From Hyphomicrobiales bacterium (GTDB taxonomy: Bacteria > Pseudomonadota > Alphaproteobacteria > Rhizobiales > NORP267), in assembly GCA_030688605.1 (NCBI GenBank), contig JAUYJB010000100.1, positions 1 through 60,618 on the forward strand: 60,618 nt of DNA. The letters run 5' to 3'. Each line of letters opens with the position of its first letter. Position 1 is the stretch's first letter. The translations under genes and the position numbers were made by a program. A model generated the notes under the pieces. That model did not search any database. It saw only the letters and a list, made by a program, of their open reading frames with translations, and was not told the DNA's origin. Below, piece by piece: positions 8,681 through 16,719 of the stretch.

Positions 8681-9286
8681 TTAGAAAAACCGCTCCGCCA
8701 CCCGGATATTATCGCCCGGCAAGACCGGGACAGGCTGGCTCAAATCGTAGCGGCGTTCCTGGCTCTCGCCGGCATGGCGGATATAGACATAAGATGTGAT
8801 CGCCCGATAAGTATAACCGCCGGCTGTGGCGACCGCATTTTCGACGGTCAAACCATTGCGGAAGGGGTATTCGCCAGCATCCTTCACTTCCCCATGAATA
8901 TAATAGGGTCGATAATTCAATACCTCGACGCTGACCCGCGGATCCCTGAGATAGCCGTCTTTCAGTCTGTCGGTGATCCGGGTTTCAAGTTCCCGAAGGG
9001 TAAGCCCCTGCGCATTGATTTGTCCGACCAAGGGCAAGGAAAAAACGCCTGTGCCGTCGAGCTCGAATTCACCGGAAAGGTCCTCCTCGCCAAAGGTGAT
9101 GATGCGGATCTTGTCGCCCGGCCCCAACTGATATTCGGACTGGGTGAAGGGGGCTGACTGGCGCGGCGGATCGATCGTCGGTGCCGGCCCCTGGCAGGCA
9201 AGAAGCAAGAACCCGGCCAGAATGATGCAATTTACCGACACGAGCATTCGAGGCCAGCGTGCGACCATTGTCGATCTTGAAATCAT
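8681..9286 (-). CDS. Wza/GumB-like polysaccharide export lipoprotein (Poly_export/SLBB)
   Basis: This 201-residue protein has a lipoprotein signal (AGFLLLAC, lipid-modified Cys at about residue 30). A Poly_export domain (YQLGPGDKIRIITFGEEDLS, SLPLVGQINAQGLTL, DPRVSVEV) and one SLBB region (VKDAGEYPFRNGLTVENAV) follow. Such proteins form or gate the outer-membrane channel through which the glycan leaves the cell. The length is that of the short GumB type, not the longer E. coli Wza. Met1, Met7 or Met14 could each be the start; no strong ribosome binding site decides. It is the first gene of the minus-strand export operon. Confidence 0.9.
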   Translation of the reverse strand: MISRSTMVARWPRMLVSVNCIILAGFLLLACQGPAPTIDPPRQSAPFTQSEYQLGPGDKIRIITFGEEDLSGEFELDGTGVFSLPLVGQINAQGLTLRELETRITDRLKDGYLRDPRVSVEVLNYRPYYIHGEVKDAGEYPFRNGLTVENAVATAGGYTYRAITSYVYIRHAGESQERRYDLSQPVPVLPGDNIRVAERFF

Positions 9287-9403
9287 TACACGGAGTATCC
9301 GCTGTCGACCTGATTGTCACCAAAATGAAGTACGCGCATGCGAAGTCAAGGTCGCGCTTGATGCTAATCGCCTCGCATTGACGGTGCGTCCGTGGAAATC
9401 CAA

Positions 9404-9421
9404 TGAAGTGGGACCACCTCA
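9404..9421. repeat. 18-bp inverted repeat, left copy
   Basis: The sequence TGAAGTGGGACCACCTCA occurs here on the plus strand, and its exact reverse complement occurs at 46230-46247. Flanking bases differ on both sides, so the shared unit is exactly 18 bp with TG/CA ends. The left copy lies where the IS1595-family transposase fragment loses similarity. It looks like the end of a lost mobile element or a recombination boundary. The element could not be named. Confidence 0.7.
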
Positions 9422-9524
9422 CGAAGCCCACGGGCCAACGCGCTTCGGCCAGATAGGCGGCGCAACACGCATCGTCTGGAAAGCGGCGCTGGAAGTCGAA
9501 CAGCGAGCGCGGAAAGTCGGTCAT
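9417..9524 (-). pseudogene. IS1595-family (ISXO2-like) transposase, N-terminal fragment
   Basis: From an ATG at 9524, preceded by GGAGG, the frame reads MTDFPRSLFDFQRRFPDD and then CCAAYLAEARWP-GFV. This is the very conserved start of IS1595-type transposases, just before their zinc ribbon. Similarity ends at GFV, at the 18-bp repeat. The catalytic DDE part is absent, so this is a dead fragment. Confidence 0.75.
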
Positions 9525-9620
9525 GGCAGCCTCCGGCAGGGTCAATGTTCCCCTTATGTTCTACATCAACCACCGCCCCGCGTCACCCCATATCTTGCGG
9601 CGCTGGAGCCATAGCGATAA

Positions 9621-9812
9621 GGCTTTTCCCTCGTTCGCGTCGGCACGCTCGACGATTCCGACCTTCTGCCGCCCGACATCCACATCTGCACGCGCTCCAA
9701 GCAGCCCTGGGTCGTGCTGCCGCCGGACGTCCCGGCGGTACCGGAATACTACCGGCGTAGCGACTATTGGCCCGAGGAAAGCCTGGCGCGGCGGCTTGCC
9801 GCGGTCGGCTGA
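9621..9812 (+). pseudogene. GFA-family protein (DUF636), C-terminal fragment
   Basis: A plus-strand frame ending with TGA at 9810-9812 reads VRVGTLDDSDLLPPDIHIC, TRSKQPWVVLPPDVPAVPEYY and SLARRLAAVG. This is the C-terminal end of glutathione-dependent formaldehyde-activating (GFA/DUF636) family proteins. An in-frame stop at 9618-9620 and the absence of the zinc-binding Cys motifs upstream show that the N-terminal two thirds are gone. It lies between the IS1595 remnant and the repeat protein, marking another rearranged joint. Confidence 0.65.
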
Positions 9813-9961
9813 CGGCCGTTCAATGTCTCGCCGGCGGCGCGAGCCGGCTCGGCCCGGCGCGGCAACAGGCGATCCCCCTAAACTGACCTTCGTCAATGCG
9901 GTTTGCCGGCGATCGCGTTAGGGACATCGGTCTGCGGGGGGGCTTGAGGGTGGAGGGTGAG

Positions 9962-10372
9962 ATGATGAGGTATTCGCACACTGCCTTGAGCGGCGCCCTT
10001 CTCGCGGTCGCGTTCGCTTCCCCGGCGATCGGCCAATCGAGCCAACCCGTGATCAAGCCGGGCGGATCCGTCGAAGCGACGCCGATCGAGATACCGGGCA
10101 AGGGTCGGACGTCGGCCACGCCAATCGAGATACCGGGCAAGGGTCGGACGTTGGCCACCCCGATCGAGATCCCGGGCAAGGGCGTTGTGGCCACTCTCCC
10201 GATGCCGCTTCCGAGCGCGAACATCGAGAGGCTGGACCCGAGAGCGTACCCGGATCGGTTTTCGGCGCTGCCGCTTCCCATTCCGGACCCGAGGGCGTCC
10301 GGAACGGTCGGCCGTTTCGCGTATCGGCAAATGGCGGACGGCCGGGTGATGGGGCAGACCGCGTACGGCTAA
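9962..10372 (+). CDS. Secreted protein with 13-residue tandem repeats
   Basis: This protein of about 136 residues has two adjacent ATG codons (9962 and 9965) preceded by GGAGGG, and a signal peptide ending FASPAIGQS. The mature part begins with three tandem copies of the 13-residue unit ATPIEIPGKGRT(S/L) and then a Pro-rich section (LPMPLPSANIERLDPRAYPDR, LPLPIPDPRASG). The family was not recognised. Repeats of Pro, Gly and charged residues suggest an extended periplasmic or cell-wall-associated segment. It stands alone between mobile remnants and the glycan run. A 10-bp hairpin about 110 bases downstream may end its transcript. Confidence 0.65.
   Translation: MMRYSHTALSGALLAVAFASPAIGQSSQPVIKPGGSVEATPIEIPGKGRTSATPIEIPGKGRTLATPIEIPGKGVVATLPMPLPSANIERLDPRAYPDRFSALPLPIPDPRASGTVGRFAYRQMADGRVMGQTAYG
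10076..10192 (+). repeat. Three tandem 39-bp repeats
   Basis: Three direct 39-base units, the last diverging at its end, start at 10076, 10115 and 10154 and encode the repeat peptide ATPIEIPGKG. The first two copies differ at only a few bases, including ATA/ATC and third-position changes. Copy number could vary by slippage or recombination without breaking the frame. Confidence 0.85.
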
Positions 10373-10916
10373 GCGATGTTCATGCCGATGGACGACTATC
10401 ATCGCTTTCTCGGTTCGCACTGAGGCCCGGTCGCCGCGGCGATCGCGGCGCGGGGCCGATAAGAGCAAGCAACGGGCAGGGTGGGCATCGGCCCAAACGC
10501 CGATGCCCGCCGTAAGCGCGCGGGCATCCCTGGCCCGGCCCGGCGGGGAGCAGGGCGCGGCTGTGGCAGAACGGATACAGGTTGCGGGAATTTTGCCCCG
10601 ATCTGTCAGCAAACCTCTTAATTCCGTTGATTGGAATGCCGATTCGCATTCTACTGCATCCTTGGATTCATCTCGTCATTAGTTGCGAAAATGTGGCGAC
10701 CGACAAAGCAACTGCGCGCCCGCCGACTGAAGCGGGTTTGCTGAGAAACGCGGTGTCCGATGCGGCGGTGTCCCTCGGTCGGCCATCATAAACACGGTTA
10801 GGCAAGTACAAGGATCAAGCCGATCTTGCGTACTGCTCTAAGCCAATCACCGGACAGGATTGAAAGAGGATGATCAGAGCAATCGAAAAGAATTGAACAA
10901 TATCAAAGGTCTAGCC
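10373..10916. other. Intergenic region upstream of the glycan run, no gene seen
   Basis: Apart from the hairpin at 10483-10508, this 544-base stretch shows no convincing gene. The right half (10610-10700) is more AT-rich and is the likely promoter area for the plus-strand run that begins at 10917. No specific operator was assigned. Confidence 0.5.
10483..10508. terminator. Perfect 10-bp hairpin, possible terminator
   Basis: GGGCATCGGC at 10483-10492 is perfectly complementary to GCCGATGCCC at 10499-10508, with a six-base loop. No T run follows on either strand, so this could be a weak or factor-assisted terminator of the gene ending at 10372, or a protein-binding palindrome. Confidence 0.5.
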
Positions 10917-12788
10917 ATGCGTCTCGCAGTTCTCATCAAGCCGGATGCGGCCCGAAGCAATCGGATCCCTGCAGATGGCGTACAACGTGGAGGGCCGAGT
11001 CGGCACGGTGCTCCAGAATTGGGGGATGGTCATGCCGGGGCGAGTTGGTCATTGCGAAGCAGATGGGCTCGCAAGGTCCGGCTCAGCCTCATCGCGTTTC
11101 AAATTTCCGGCTTACTTGCAGTATCTTTGGTGCCTCACCTCGCACCTCCCCCGGAAATCGGCGACAATAAGCTTATCCATGCGGCCGTCTTTGCACTGGC
11201 GATGGTGCTGACGGTCCTGCTTGTCGAACGTCCTCTGCTTTCTGCCGCCTTCATTCTTTCTGTCTCCTGTAGCGTCGAATTGTTTCAACTCTTCGTTCCC
11301 GGACGCACAGGCTCCTTGAGCCATCTTGCCGCAAACGGGACTGGTGTCGCAGCGGCCCTGGCGCTGATGTTGGTCGCCATCAGGCCGGATCAAAGGGTTT
11401 CGTTTTTCGATTGTCGTCGCTGCGTCGAAGCGTTGCTCGAGGCAGGAAGGATTTTCCGTCTGATCATTTTCGGGCGATCGAATACGCTGAAACCGGTCGG
11501 TCCTGAAGCAACCGCCTTAAGCTTCGTTGAGCCGGGAACAGGAAGAAAAGCAGCTGACATTGCCACGAACGGCAATGGCGGGACGGCAACGAACGGTTCA
11601 TCCTTCAAAGAGAGTGAGGCGAGCGTCTCAGCCCCTGGAGACGGAGTACAGTCGGCGATGTTGGGACGCAGGATCCTTCATGTCATCACCAGGTTCATCG
11701 ATGGCGGGGCGGACGAGAACACGGCCTTGACCTGCAACCACCAGGCGCTTTCCGGCAACGAGGTCTGGCTGATCCACGGGCGGGATTTCAGCGAGCGGAT
11801 GCTCGAAATGCTCGAGCCTGAGGTCGAACGGATCTGCCTTCCCACTCTCATCCGCAATATCTCGCCTTTGCGCGATGCGGCGGCCCTGATGGCGCTTGTG
11901 CGCCTGTTCAGGGAGATTAGGCCTTACGTGGTGCACACCCACACCAGCAAGGCGGGCATCCTGGGCCGGCTTGCAAGCTTGGCGGTGCCGGAGGCCCATG
12001 TGGTGCACGGGGTTCACATCCTTGCCTTTCTTGCAGCTTCACCGATGGTGCGGCTCGTCTATACGGTGCTTGAGAGGCTTGCCGCCCGCTACACGTCTGC
12101 CTTCATCAGCGTCAGCCCGATGATGCGCGACCTTTGCCTTGAGCACGGGATCGGCGCCAGAGATAAGCATTTCGTGGTGTTAAGCGGCATGGACCTTGAC
12201 TGCTTCAGCCAGGCTGAGCCGGCGCCCGACCTTGTCGAATTGCGCCGGCGGATCGGCGAAGGGGCGGTCATCGCAGGCCACATGGCGGCGTTTGAAAAGC
12301 GCAAGCGCCATCGTAAGCTGATCAAGGCCGTGGCGCCGGTGCTGATGGAAAACACCCATATCCATCTTGCGCTCGCCGGTGACGGACCGGAGCTTCTGGC
12401 GCTGAAGGATCTGGTCGTAGAACTGGGCCTTGAGCGTCAGGTTCATTTCTTGGGATTCCGCAAGGATCCTGAACAGTTCCTCGCCGCCTGCGACATCTGC
12501 TTATTCGCCTCATCTCGCGAGGGATTGCCGCGCACGGTCGTGCAATATGCGGCGGCCGGCAAGCCGATCCTTGCAACGGATCTTCCCGGCATCGACATGG
12601 TGGTGCGGGAAGGCGGCAATGGCCACATCGTCGCTGCGGATGATTTTGCCGCCTTCAGAATGCGGTTTGAGGAACTCGCCTTGAACGCAAGCAAACGGGG
12701 GCGCCTTGCCCGCTACAATGACAGGATCGATCTATCGGAGTGGCAGGCGGTCGAAATGGTGCGCCGGATTGAAAAAATCTATGGCTGA
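10917..12788 (+). CDS. VanZ-like membrane domain fused to a GT4 glycosyltransferase
   Basis: This 623-residue protein starts at the ATG at 10917 (AAAGG ten bases upstream) rather than a TTG at 10860. Residues about 54-155 hold four hydrophobic segments with VanZ-family marks: DNKLIHAAVFALA, ELFQLFVPGRTGS and LAANGTG. A polar linker leads to residue 248, where a GT4 enzyme begins (MLGRRILHVITRFIDGGADE), with HTHTSKAGILGRLAS and the donor-site SSREGLPRTVVQYAAAGKP. The C-terminal half would add a sugar to a lipid-linked glycan; the VanZ half would anchor it in the membrane. An internal ATG at 11658 could make the GT4 part alone. The next gene follows after 17 bases. Confidence 0.85.
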   Translation: MRLAVLIKPDAARSNRIPADGVQRGGPSRHGAPELGDGHAGASWSLRSRWARKVRLSLIAFQISGLLAVSLVPHLAPPPEIGDNKLIHAAVFALAMVLTVLLVERPLLSAAFILSVSCSVELFQLFVPGRTGSLSHLAANGTGVAAALALMLVAIRPDQRVSFFDCRRCVEALLEAGRIFRLIIFGRSNTLKPVGPEATALSFVEPGTGRKAADIATNGNGGTATNGSSFKESEASVSAPGDGVQSAMLGRRILHVITRFIDGGADENTALTCNHQALSGNEVWLIHGRDFSERMLEMLEPEVERICLPTLIRNISPLRDAAALMALVRLFREIRPYVVHTHTSKAGILGRLASLAVPEAHVVHGVHILAFLAASPMVRLVYTVLERLAARYTSAFISVSPMMRDLCLEHGIGARDKHFVVLSGMDLDCFSQAEPAPDLVELRRRIGEGAVIAGHMAAFEKRKRHRKLIKAVAPVLMENTHIHLALAGDGPELLALKDLVVELGLERQVHFLGFRKDPEQFLAACDICLFASSREGLPRTVVQYAAAGKPILATDLPGIDMVVREGGNGHIVAADDFAAFRMRFEELALNASKRGRLARYNDRIDLSEWQAVEMVRRIEKIYG

Positions 12789-12805
12789 AAGGAGTTGAAA
12801 TTCTC

Positions 12806-13534
12806 ATGACTGCGGCCGTAAGCGGCATGCGTGTCAACGAGGCAAAGCGTATCGAGACGGTCTTAAGCCTTCTCACGGCTGAGGCGATCGACCCCTGCCT
12901 TTATGTCGGCTCATCTGCGGTCAATCAGCCTGCCGCAGATGAGCCGTTTGTCGATCAGCGCCTGTTTGCGCCCCTGCGCGCGCGCGGGGTGCGTGTCGTT
13001 TATGTCGAAACGAGAAAGGCGGATGGTGTCGACCTTGTAGGAGACATGCTTGATGAAAGCTTCCAGACCGAACTCAAGAAACTGCGCCCAAGGCTTATCT
13101 TAAGTCCGCATCTGCCCGAGCGCTTGAGCGATCTCGCCGAGTTTGCCAAGGCGTGTGCCAGGATCATCGAGCCTGAGGGCTTTCTCCTGATCGTCCGGCC
13201 TTCTTTCCACAGGAACCCACCGGATCCCGCACCAACGCTCTATCGGCCGGGGATCGAGCTCATGCGGCGCATCTTTCCCGACTTTCAAGTGCTGGCCCAG
13301 AACATCGTTTCAGACCGGACTGGGTTCAGCGAGTTTGTAAACGGTTACGCCGCCGGCGAGTTCGCTCGGGCCCTTGCCGGCGATATCGTCAAACTCCCCT
13401 ATCTGCTCATTTCCGACCCTGCGCGTTTCAAGACGCGTTATGAGAAATATGCGCGGCTTTTCGGGCCCCGCACCTCGGCGGTGGTCCTGCTGCGCCGGTT
13501 AGCGGAGGATAATGATGAGGGGACGCAGCATTGA
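12806..13534 (+). CDS. Unknown protein with methyltransferase-like features
   Basis: This 242-residue soluble protein is preceded by an AAAGGAG ribosome binding site and lies 17 bases after the VanZ-GT4 gene, so the two are probably co-transcribed. The middle reads LSPHLPERLSDLAEFAKACARI, then IIEPEGFLLIVRPS. This resembles the late part of a class I methyltransferase fold, where a decision strand is followed by a GFLLIV strand. A clear SAM-binding glycine motif is missing, so the activity may be lost or different. No confident family was recognised. The role in the glycan cluster is unknown. Confidence 0.6.
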   Translation: MTAAVSGMRVNEAKRIETVLSLLTAEAIDPCLYVGSSAVNQPAADEPFVDQRLFAPLRARGVRVVYVETRKADGVDLVGDMLDESFQTELKKLRPRLILSPHLPERLSDLAEFAKACARIIEPEGFLLIVRPSFHRNPPDPAPTLYRPGIELMRRIFPDFQVLAQNIVSDRTGFSEFVNGYAAGEFARALAGDIVKLPYLLISDPARFKTRYEKYARLFGPRTSAVVLLRRLAEDNDEGTQH

Positions 13535-13803
13535 CGCCGAGCAAGGCGATTCTCGTCAATTCGTTTGGGCGCGGCGGCTCGAACTTGCTCATAATCTTGG
13601 CGGAAACCGGATGCGCAACGTGAAGGTTGTTCGTATTTCATACGACAATTCATGGCGGCACCGTCTGACACTGTTTGAGAAGGTCTGGATTCCTATCGTG
13701 ACTAGTCCCTCGGCCGTCTGTTTTGAACTCGGTCGGCTGCTCCACAGGCTCACTCGTCGGCATAGGTCGCGATTTCAGTTGCCGCAGACAAGTGTGTCTG
13801 CCA

Positions 13804-15078
13804 GTGAGTGAATCTTCGGTATACGACGGTCAGAGCGGACAGCACCCGGCCAACGGTATTCAGAATAGTAGCCGGAAGCTGAAGCTTCTCTATATCCATG
13901 ACGCTCCCGTGCCGAGCCTTGCCGCCAATGGAGTGCAGGTCGCGAAGATGTGCCAGGCGTTTCAGGCGGCGGGAGCGGACACGACGCTCATCGTGCCGCG
14001 CGACGGGAATGCAGGCGCGGATCGCTACGACCTGATCGCCGAAGCCTACGGGCTCAAGCGTCACCTGCGCTTCGCCGCCAAGGCGCTGCCGGTGATGAGG
14101 GTGCCTGGTCGCACACTCTGGTACGGCGCGTCAGCGGTGTTGAGCGCTGGCCTGGGCCCGCACGGGATGGTCTATACGCGCTCGATTTCAGTGGGCGCGG
14201 CGGCGGCCGCACTTGGCAGGCCGTTCGTTCTGGAGTTGCACATGCCTGTTTCGGCCTATCGGCCTGTTGTGGCCCGGCGGTTGCGGCGGCTGGCGCGGGG
14301 GCGGGCGCTCCGCCTGCTCGTTGTGATCAGCGACCGTCTGCGGCGGGACTATGAGCGCAACATGCCGGAAGTCGCGAGCCGGATTCTCGTCGCCCATGAC
14401 GGGGCCGACGCGGTGAGAGGAGACGTGGCGACCCTGCCGCTCCGTGGAGATTTCAAAGTCGGATATGTCGGCCAGCTCTATCCCGGCAAGGGCATGGAGA
14501 TTCTCGCCGCGCTGGCGCCGCGCTGCCCTTGGGCAACCTTTCACATCGTCGGCGGCAACCCGCCGGATGTGGAGCACTGGACGGCCACCTTGAGGAGCGC
14601 GAGCAATGTGGCGTTTCATGGCCATGTGCCCCACGCCGCGACCCCCTCCTACCTGGCCGCAATGGATGTCGTGCTGGCCCCTTATCTTCGGGTCGTCAAA
14701 GGGGTTGGGGGCGGTGAGCAGAACCTTGCCGAGTGGATGTCGCCGCTTAAGATCTTCGAGTATATGGCGCATGGAAAAGCGATTGTCGCCTCGGACTTAG
14801 CAGTGCTTGGAGAGGTTCTGAGAGACGAGGAGAATGCTGTATTGTGCGCGCCGGAGGCACCTGCCGATTGGGCGGCGGCGCTCGACCGGCTGCGGCGGGA
14901 TGCTGACTTGCTAAACCGGCTCGGCGAGACAGCGCGTTGGGAGTTTGAGGCGAGGTACACTTGGGACAGGCGTGCCAAGCTAATTCTAGATGCCATCCAA
15001 GAACACACTCACGTGGCTGCGCACCAACGAGGCGAGGCAAATGATTCCGAACGATGCGACTCCGATAATGGAGAATGA
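13804..15078 (+). CDS. GT4-family glycosyltransferase
   Basis: This protein of about 424 residues starts from a GTG at 13804; a TTG at 13723 is also possible. The GT-B fold is visible: N-terminal LKLLYIHDAPVPSLAANGVQ and C-terminal FKVGYVGQLYPGKGMEILA. Donor-site LKIFEYMAHGKAIVASDL has the usual EYMA(H)GK sugar-nucleotide region. It would add a sugar to the growing repeat unit on its cytoplasmic side. The stop lies six bases before the next gene. The preceding 13535-13803 region has a weak 99-codon frame that does not look coding. Confidence 0.85.
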   Translation: MSESSVYDGQSGQHPANGIQNSSRKLKLLYIHDAPVPSLAANGVQVAKMCQAFQAAGADTTLIVPRDGNAGADRYDLIAEAYGLKRHLRFAAKALPVMRVPGRTLWYGASAVLSAGLGPHGMVYTRSISVGAAAAALGRPFVLELHMPVSAYRPVVARRLRRLARGRALRLLVVISDRLRRDYERNMPEVASRILVAHDGADAVRGDVATLPLRGDFKVGYVGQLYPGKGMEILAALAPRCPWATFHIVGGNPPDVEHWTATLRSASNVAFHGHVPHAATPSYLAAMDVVLAPYLRVVKGVGGGEQNLAEWMSPLKIFEYMAHGKAIVASDLAVLGEVLRDEENAVLCAPEAPADWAAALDRLRRDADLLNRLGETARWEFEARYTWDRRAKLILDAIQEHTHVAAHQRGEANDSERCDSDNGE

Positions 15079-15084
15079 TAGCAC

Positions 15085-15810
15085 ATGTGTGAAGCCGTTT
15101 CCCCCCCGACACGCCGTCCTCTGGCCCAGCGAATCCGCAGAAGGCTCTACCGCTTCTCATTTACCAAGCGAAAGGTGACCACGAAGAATTTGGTCAGGCT
15201 TTGCCGGGAATATGCGACCGAGGAACCGACGCTTGTTATTCATTCGGAAGACGTTGATTACAAACCCTTCTTCCCCAATGGCTTTGCGGTTACGAAGCGC
15301 AAGGACGTGCCCGCCGACATGCATGTTGACCTCTACTATCTCGATTTGAGCAAAATCGAGGCCGAAAGCTACAATGTGGTTCTCTGCACTGGGCTTCTTG
15401 AGCACATCCCCGACCCCGAGCGCTTGATCGCAGACATGCATCGTATCCTTAAGCCGGGCGGGCGGCTTATCATCTCGGCCAGCGCAGTATTCTCGTTCCA
15501 TGAATGCCCTGATAATTTCTTTCATTTTACGCCCTATGGGTTCAAATTGCTGTTCAGAGACTGGTCGCATTTCCAAATGCTGCGCGGGGCGAGCCAGCCA
15601 TTCGAGACCATCGGTATCCTGATCCAGCGCATTCACCTGCAATGCGACATCTTTCCCCTGGCCCGCCCCTTCATCGAACTGCTCTTTCACGCCATTCGCT
15701 TTCTCGATTTCTTTGTCGTGCGCCAATACGACACGCGGCAATACCAGGACGAACGCAGCCTGACAGATTCTATGCTGCCGTCAAATATTCAAGCGGTGGT
15801 AGTCAAATGA
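15085..15810 (+). CDS. Class I SAM-dependent methyltransferase
   Basis: This 241-residue protein has the Methyltransf_11-type core. The motif DLSKIEAESYNVVLCTGLLEH is followed by IPDPERLIADMHRILKPGG and RLIISASAVFSFHECPDN. The usual N-terminal GxGxG SAM loop is not obvious; the acidic strand motif LVIHSEDVDY may take its place, as in some sugar-cluster enzymes. It probably methylates a sugar or a polyprenyl-linked glycan intermediate. It lies in a tight plus-strand run after the GT4 gene. Confidence 0.8.
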   Translation: MCEAVSPPTRRPLAQRIRRRLYRFSFTKRKVTTKNLVRLCREYATEEPTLVIHSEDVDYKPFFPNGFAVTKRKDVPADMHVDLYYLDLSKIEAESYNVVLCTGLLEHIPDPERLIADMHRILKPGGRLIISASAVFSFHECPDNFFHFTPYGFKLLFRDWSHFQMLRGASQPFETIGILIQRIHLQCDIFPLARPFIELLFHAIRFLDFFVVRQYDTRQYQDERSLTDSMLPSNIQAVVVK

Positions 15811-15865
15811 GCTGGGGAACAAATACAACTTTCCTGCAGTTTCTTGAGGCAGTAGGATCGATACA

Positions 15866-16690
15866 ATGAGAATAAAGAGATTTTTCCAATCTTCCGCGGG
15901 TCAAAAATATGAACGGTCGAGCCAAATCGTAACCTTCAACAATGCGGCCATAATCTGCCGCCGTGATAACAAAATTGAACACGAGCTGATTTGCAACAGC
16001 AAAAATTATGATGCGCAGAATTTTGCGGTCATGAAAGCGATCGTGCGTCCTGGGAGCAATTGCTTTGACATCGGGGCAAACATCGGCGTCTATTCCATGG
16101 TGATGTCACGAATAGCAGGGTTTGAAGGAGCAATCCATGCTTTCGAACCTGTAAACCACATCCGCAAGCGATTATTACAAAACAAGAGCCTCAATGGCGC
16201 TCGGAACATCATTGTCAACAACTTCGCGCTTGGCGATCTCCGTGGCGAAATGGAAATGTTTCAAGTCAAGAAGGGGGAGTTTCGAGGCGGCACCAGCACG
16301 TTTGTGCGTAACAACAATGTGGAGTCTATGGGTGCTGCCGCTTTCGAGAGAGCACCTGTTCGCGTCGACACCTTAGACAACTACGCCCGCGCGACGAACC
16401 TCCCTTCCGTTGATTTCCTTAAGATCGATGTGGAGGGTTTCGAAATAAACGTATTTCGTGGTGCTCAGGAAGTCATTTCAAAACACCATCCCGCCATCCT
16501 GTTCGAGCACGACCAGAAGCGTTTATCGGCACTCGGCGTCAAGGATGAGGACTTCAAGCAAATATTGTTTGGAGTAGGTTATTCCCTATACGAACCACTC
16601 TTAAGATCGGGCATGTTTCGCCTCCTTCCTTTTGTGTTTGATCGCAGGATGGTGGGAAACAATCTTCTTGCCCTTCACTCAGAAGATTAA
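15866..16690 (+). CDS. FkbM-family methyltransferase
   Basis: This 274-residue protein has FkbM hallmarks: CFDIGANIGVYSMVMSR (SAM-binding loop), AIHAFEPVNHIRKRL, RVDTLDNYA, and VDFLKIDVEGFEINVFRGA near the C-terminus. FkbM enzymes O-methylate sugars or other hydroxyls in secondary metabolites and surface glycans. Codon use is noticeably less GC-rich than in the neighbours (many AAT, AAA and ATT codons), suggesting that this gene and the next were acquired separately. The ATG at 15866 is the only sensible start. Confidence 0.88.
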   Translation: MRIKRFFQSSAGQKYERSSQIVTFNNAAIICRRDNKIEHELICNSKNYDAQNFAVMKAIVRPGSNCFDIGANIGVYSMVMSRIAGFEGAIHAFEPVNHIRKRLLQNKSLNGARNIIVNNFALGDLRGEMEMFQVKKGEFRGGTSTFVRNNNVESMGAAAFERAPVRVDTLDNYARATNLPSVDFLKIDVEGFEINVFRGAQEVISKHHPAILFEHDQKRLSALGVKDEDFKQILFGVGYSLYEPLLRSGMFRLLPFVFDRRMVGNNLLALHSED

Positions 16691-16719
16691 GCCGAGAGCA
16701 ACACCGAAAGCACGGATGA

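Noticed and set aside
10076..10192. Tandem repeats considered as a CRISPR array
   Set aside because: Only three direct, contiguous 39-bp units without spacers, in frame with a secreted protein.
13512..13811. 99-codon plus-strand frame after the unknown protein gene
   Set aside because: It overlaps the likely GTG start of the GT4 gene, lacks family features and a clear ribosome binding site; left as intergenic.
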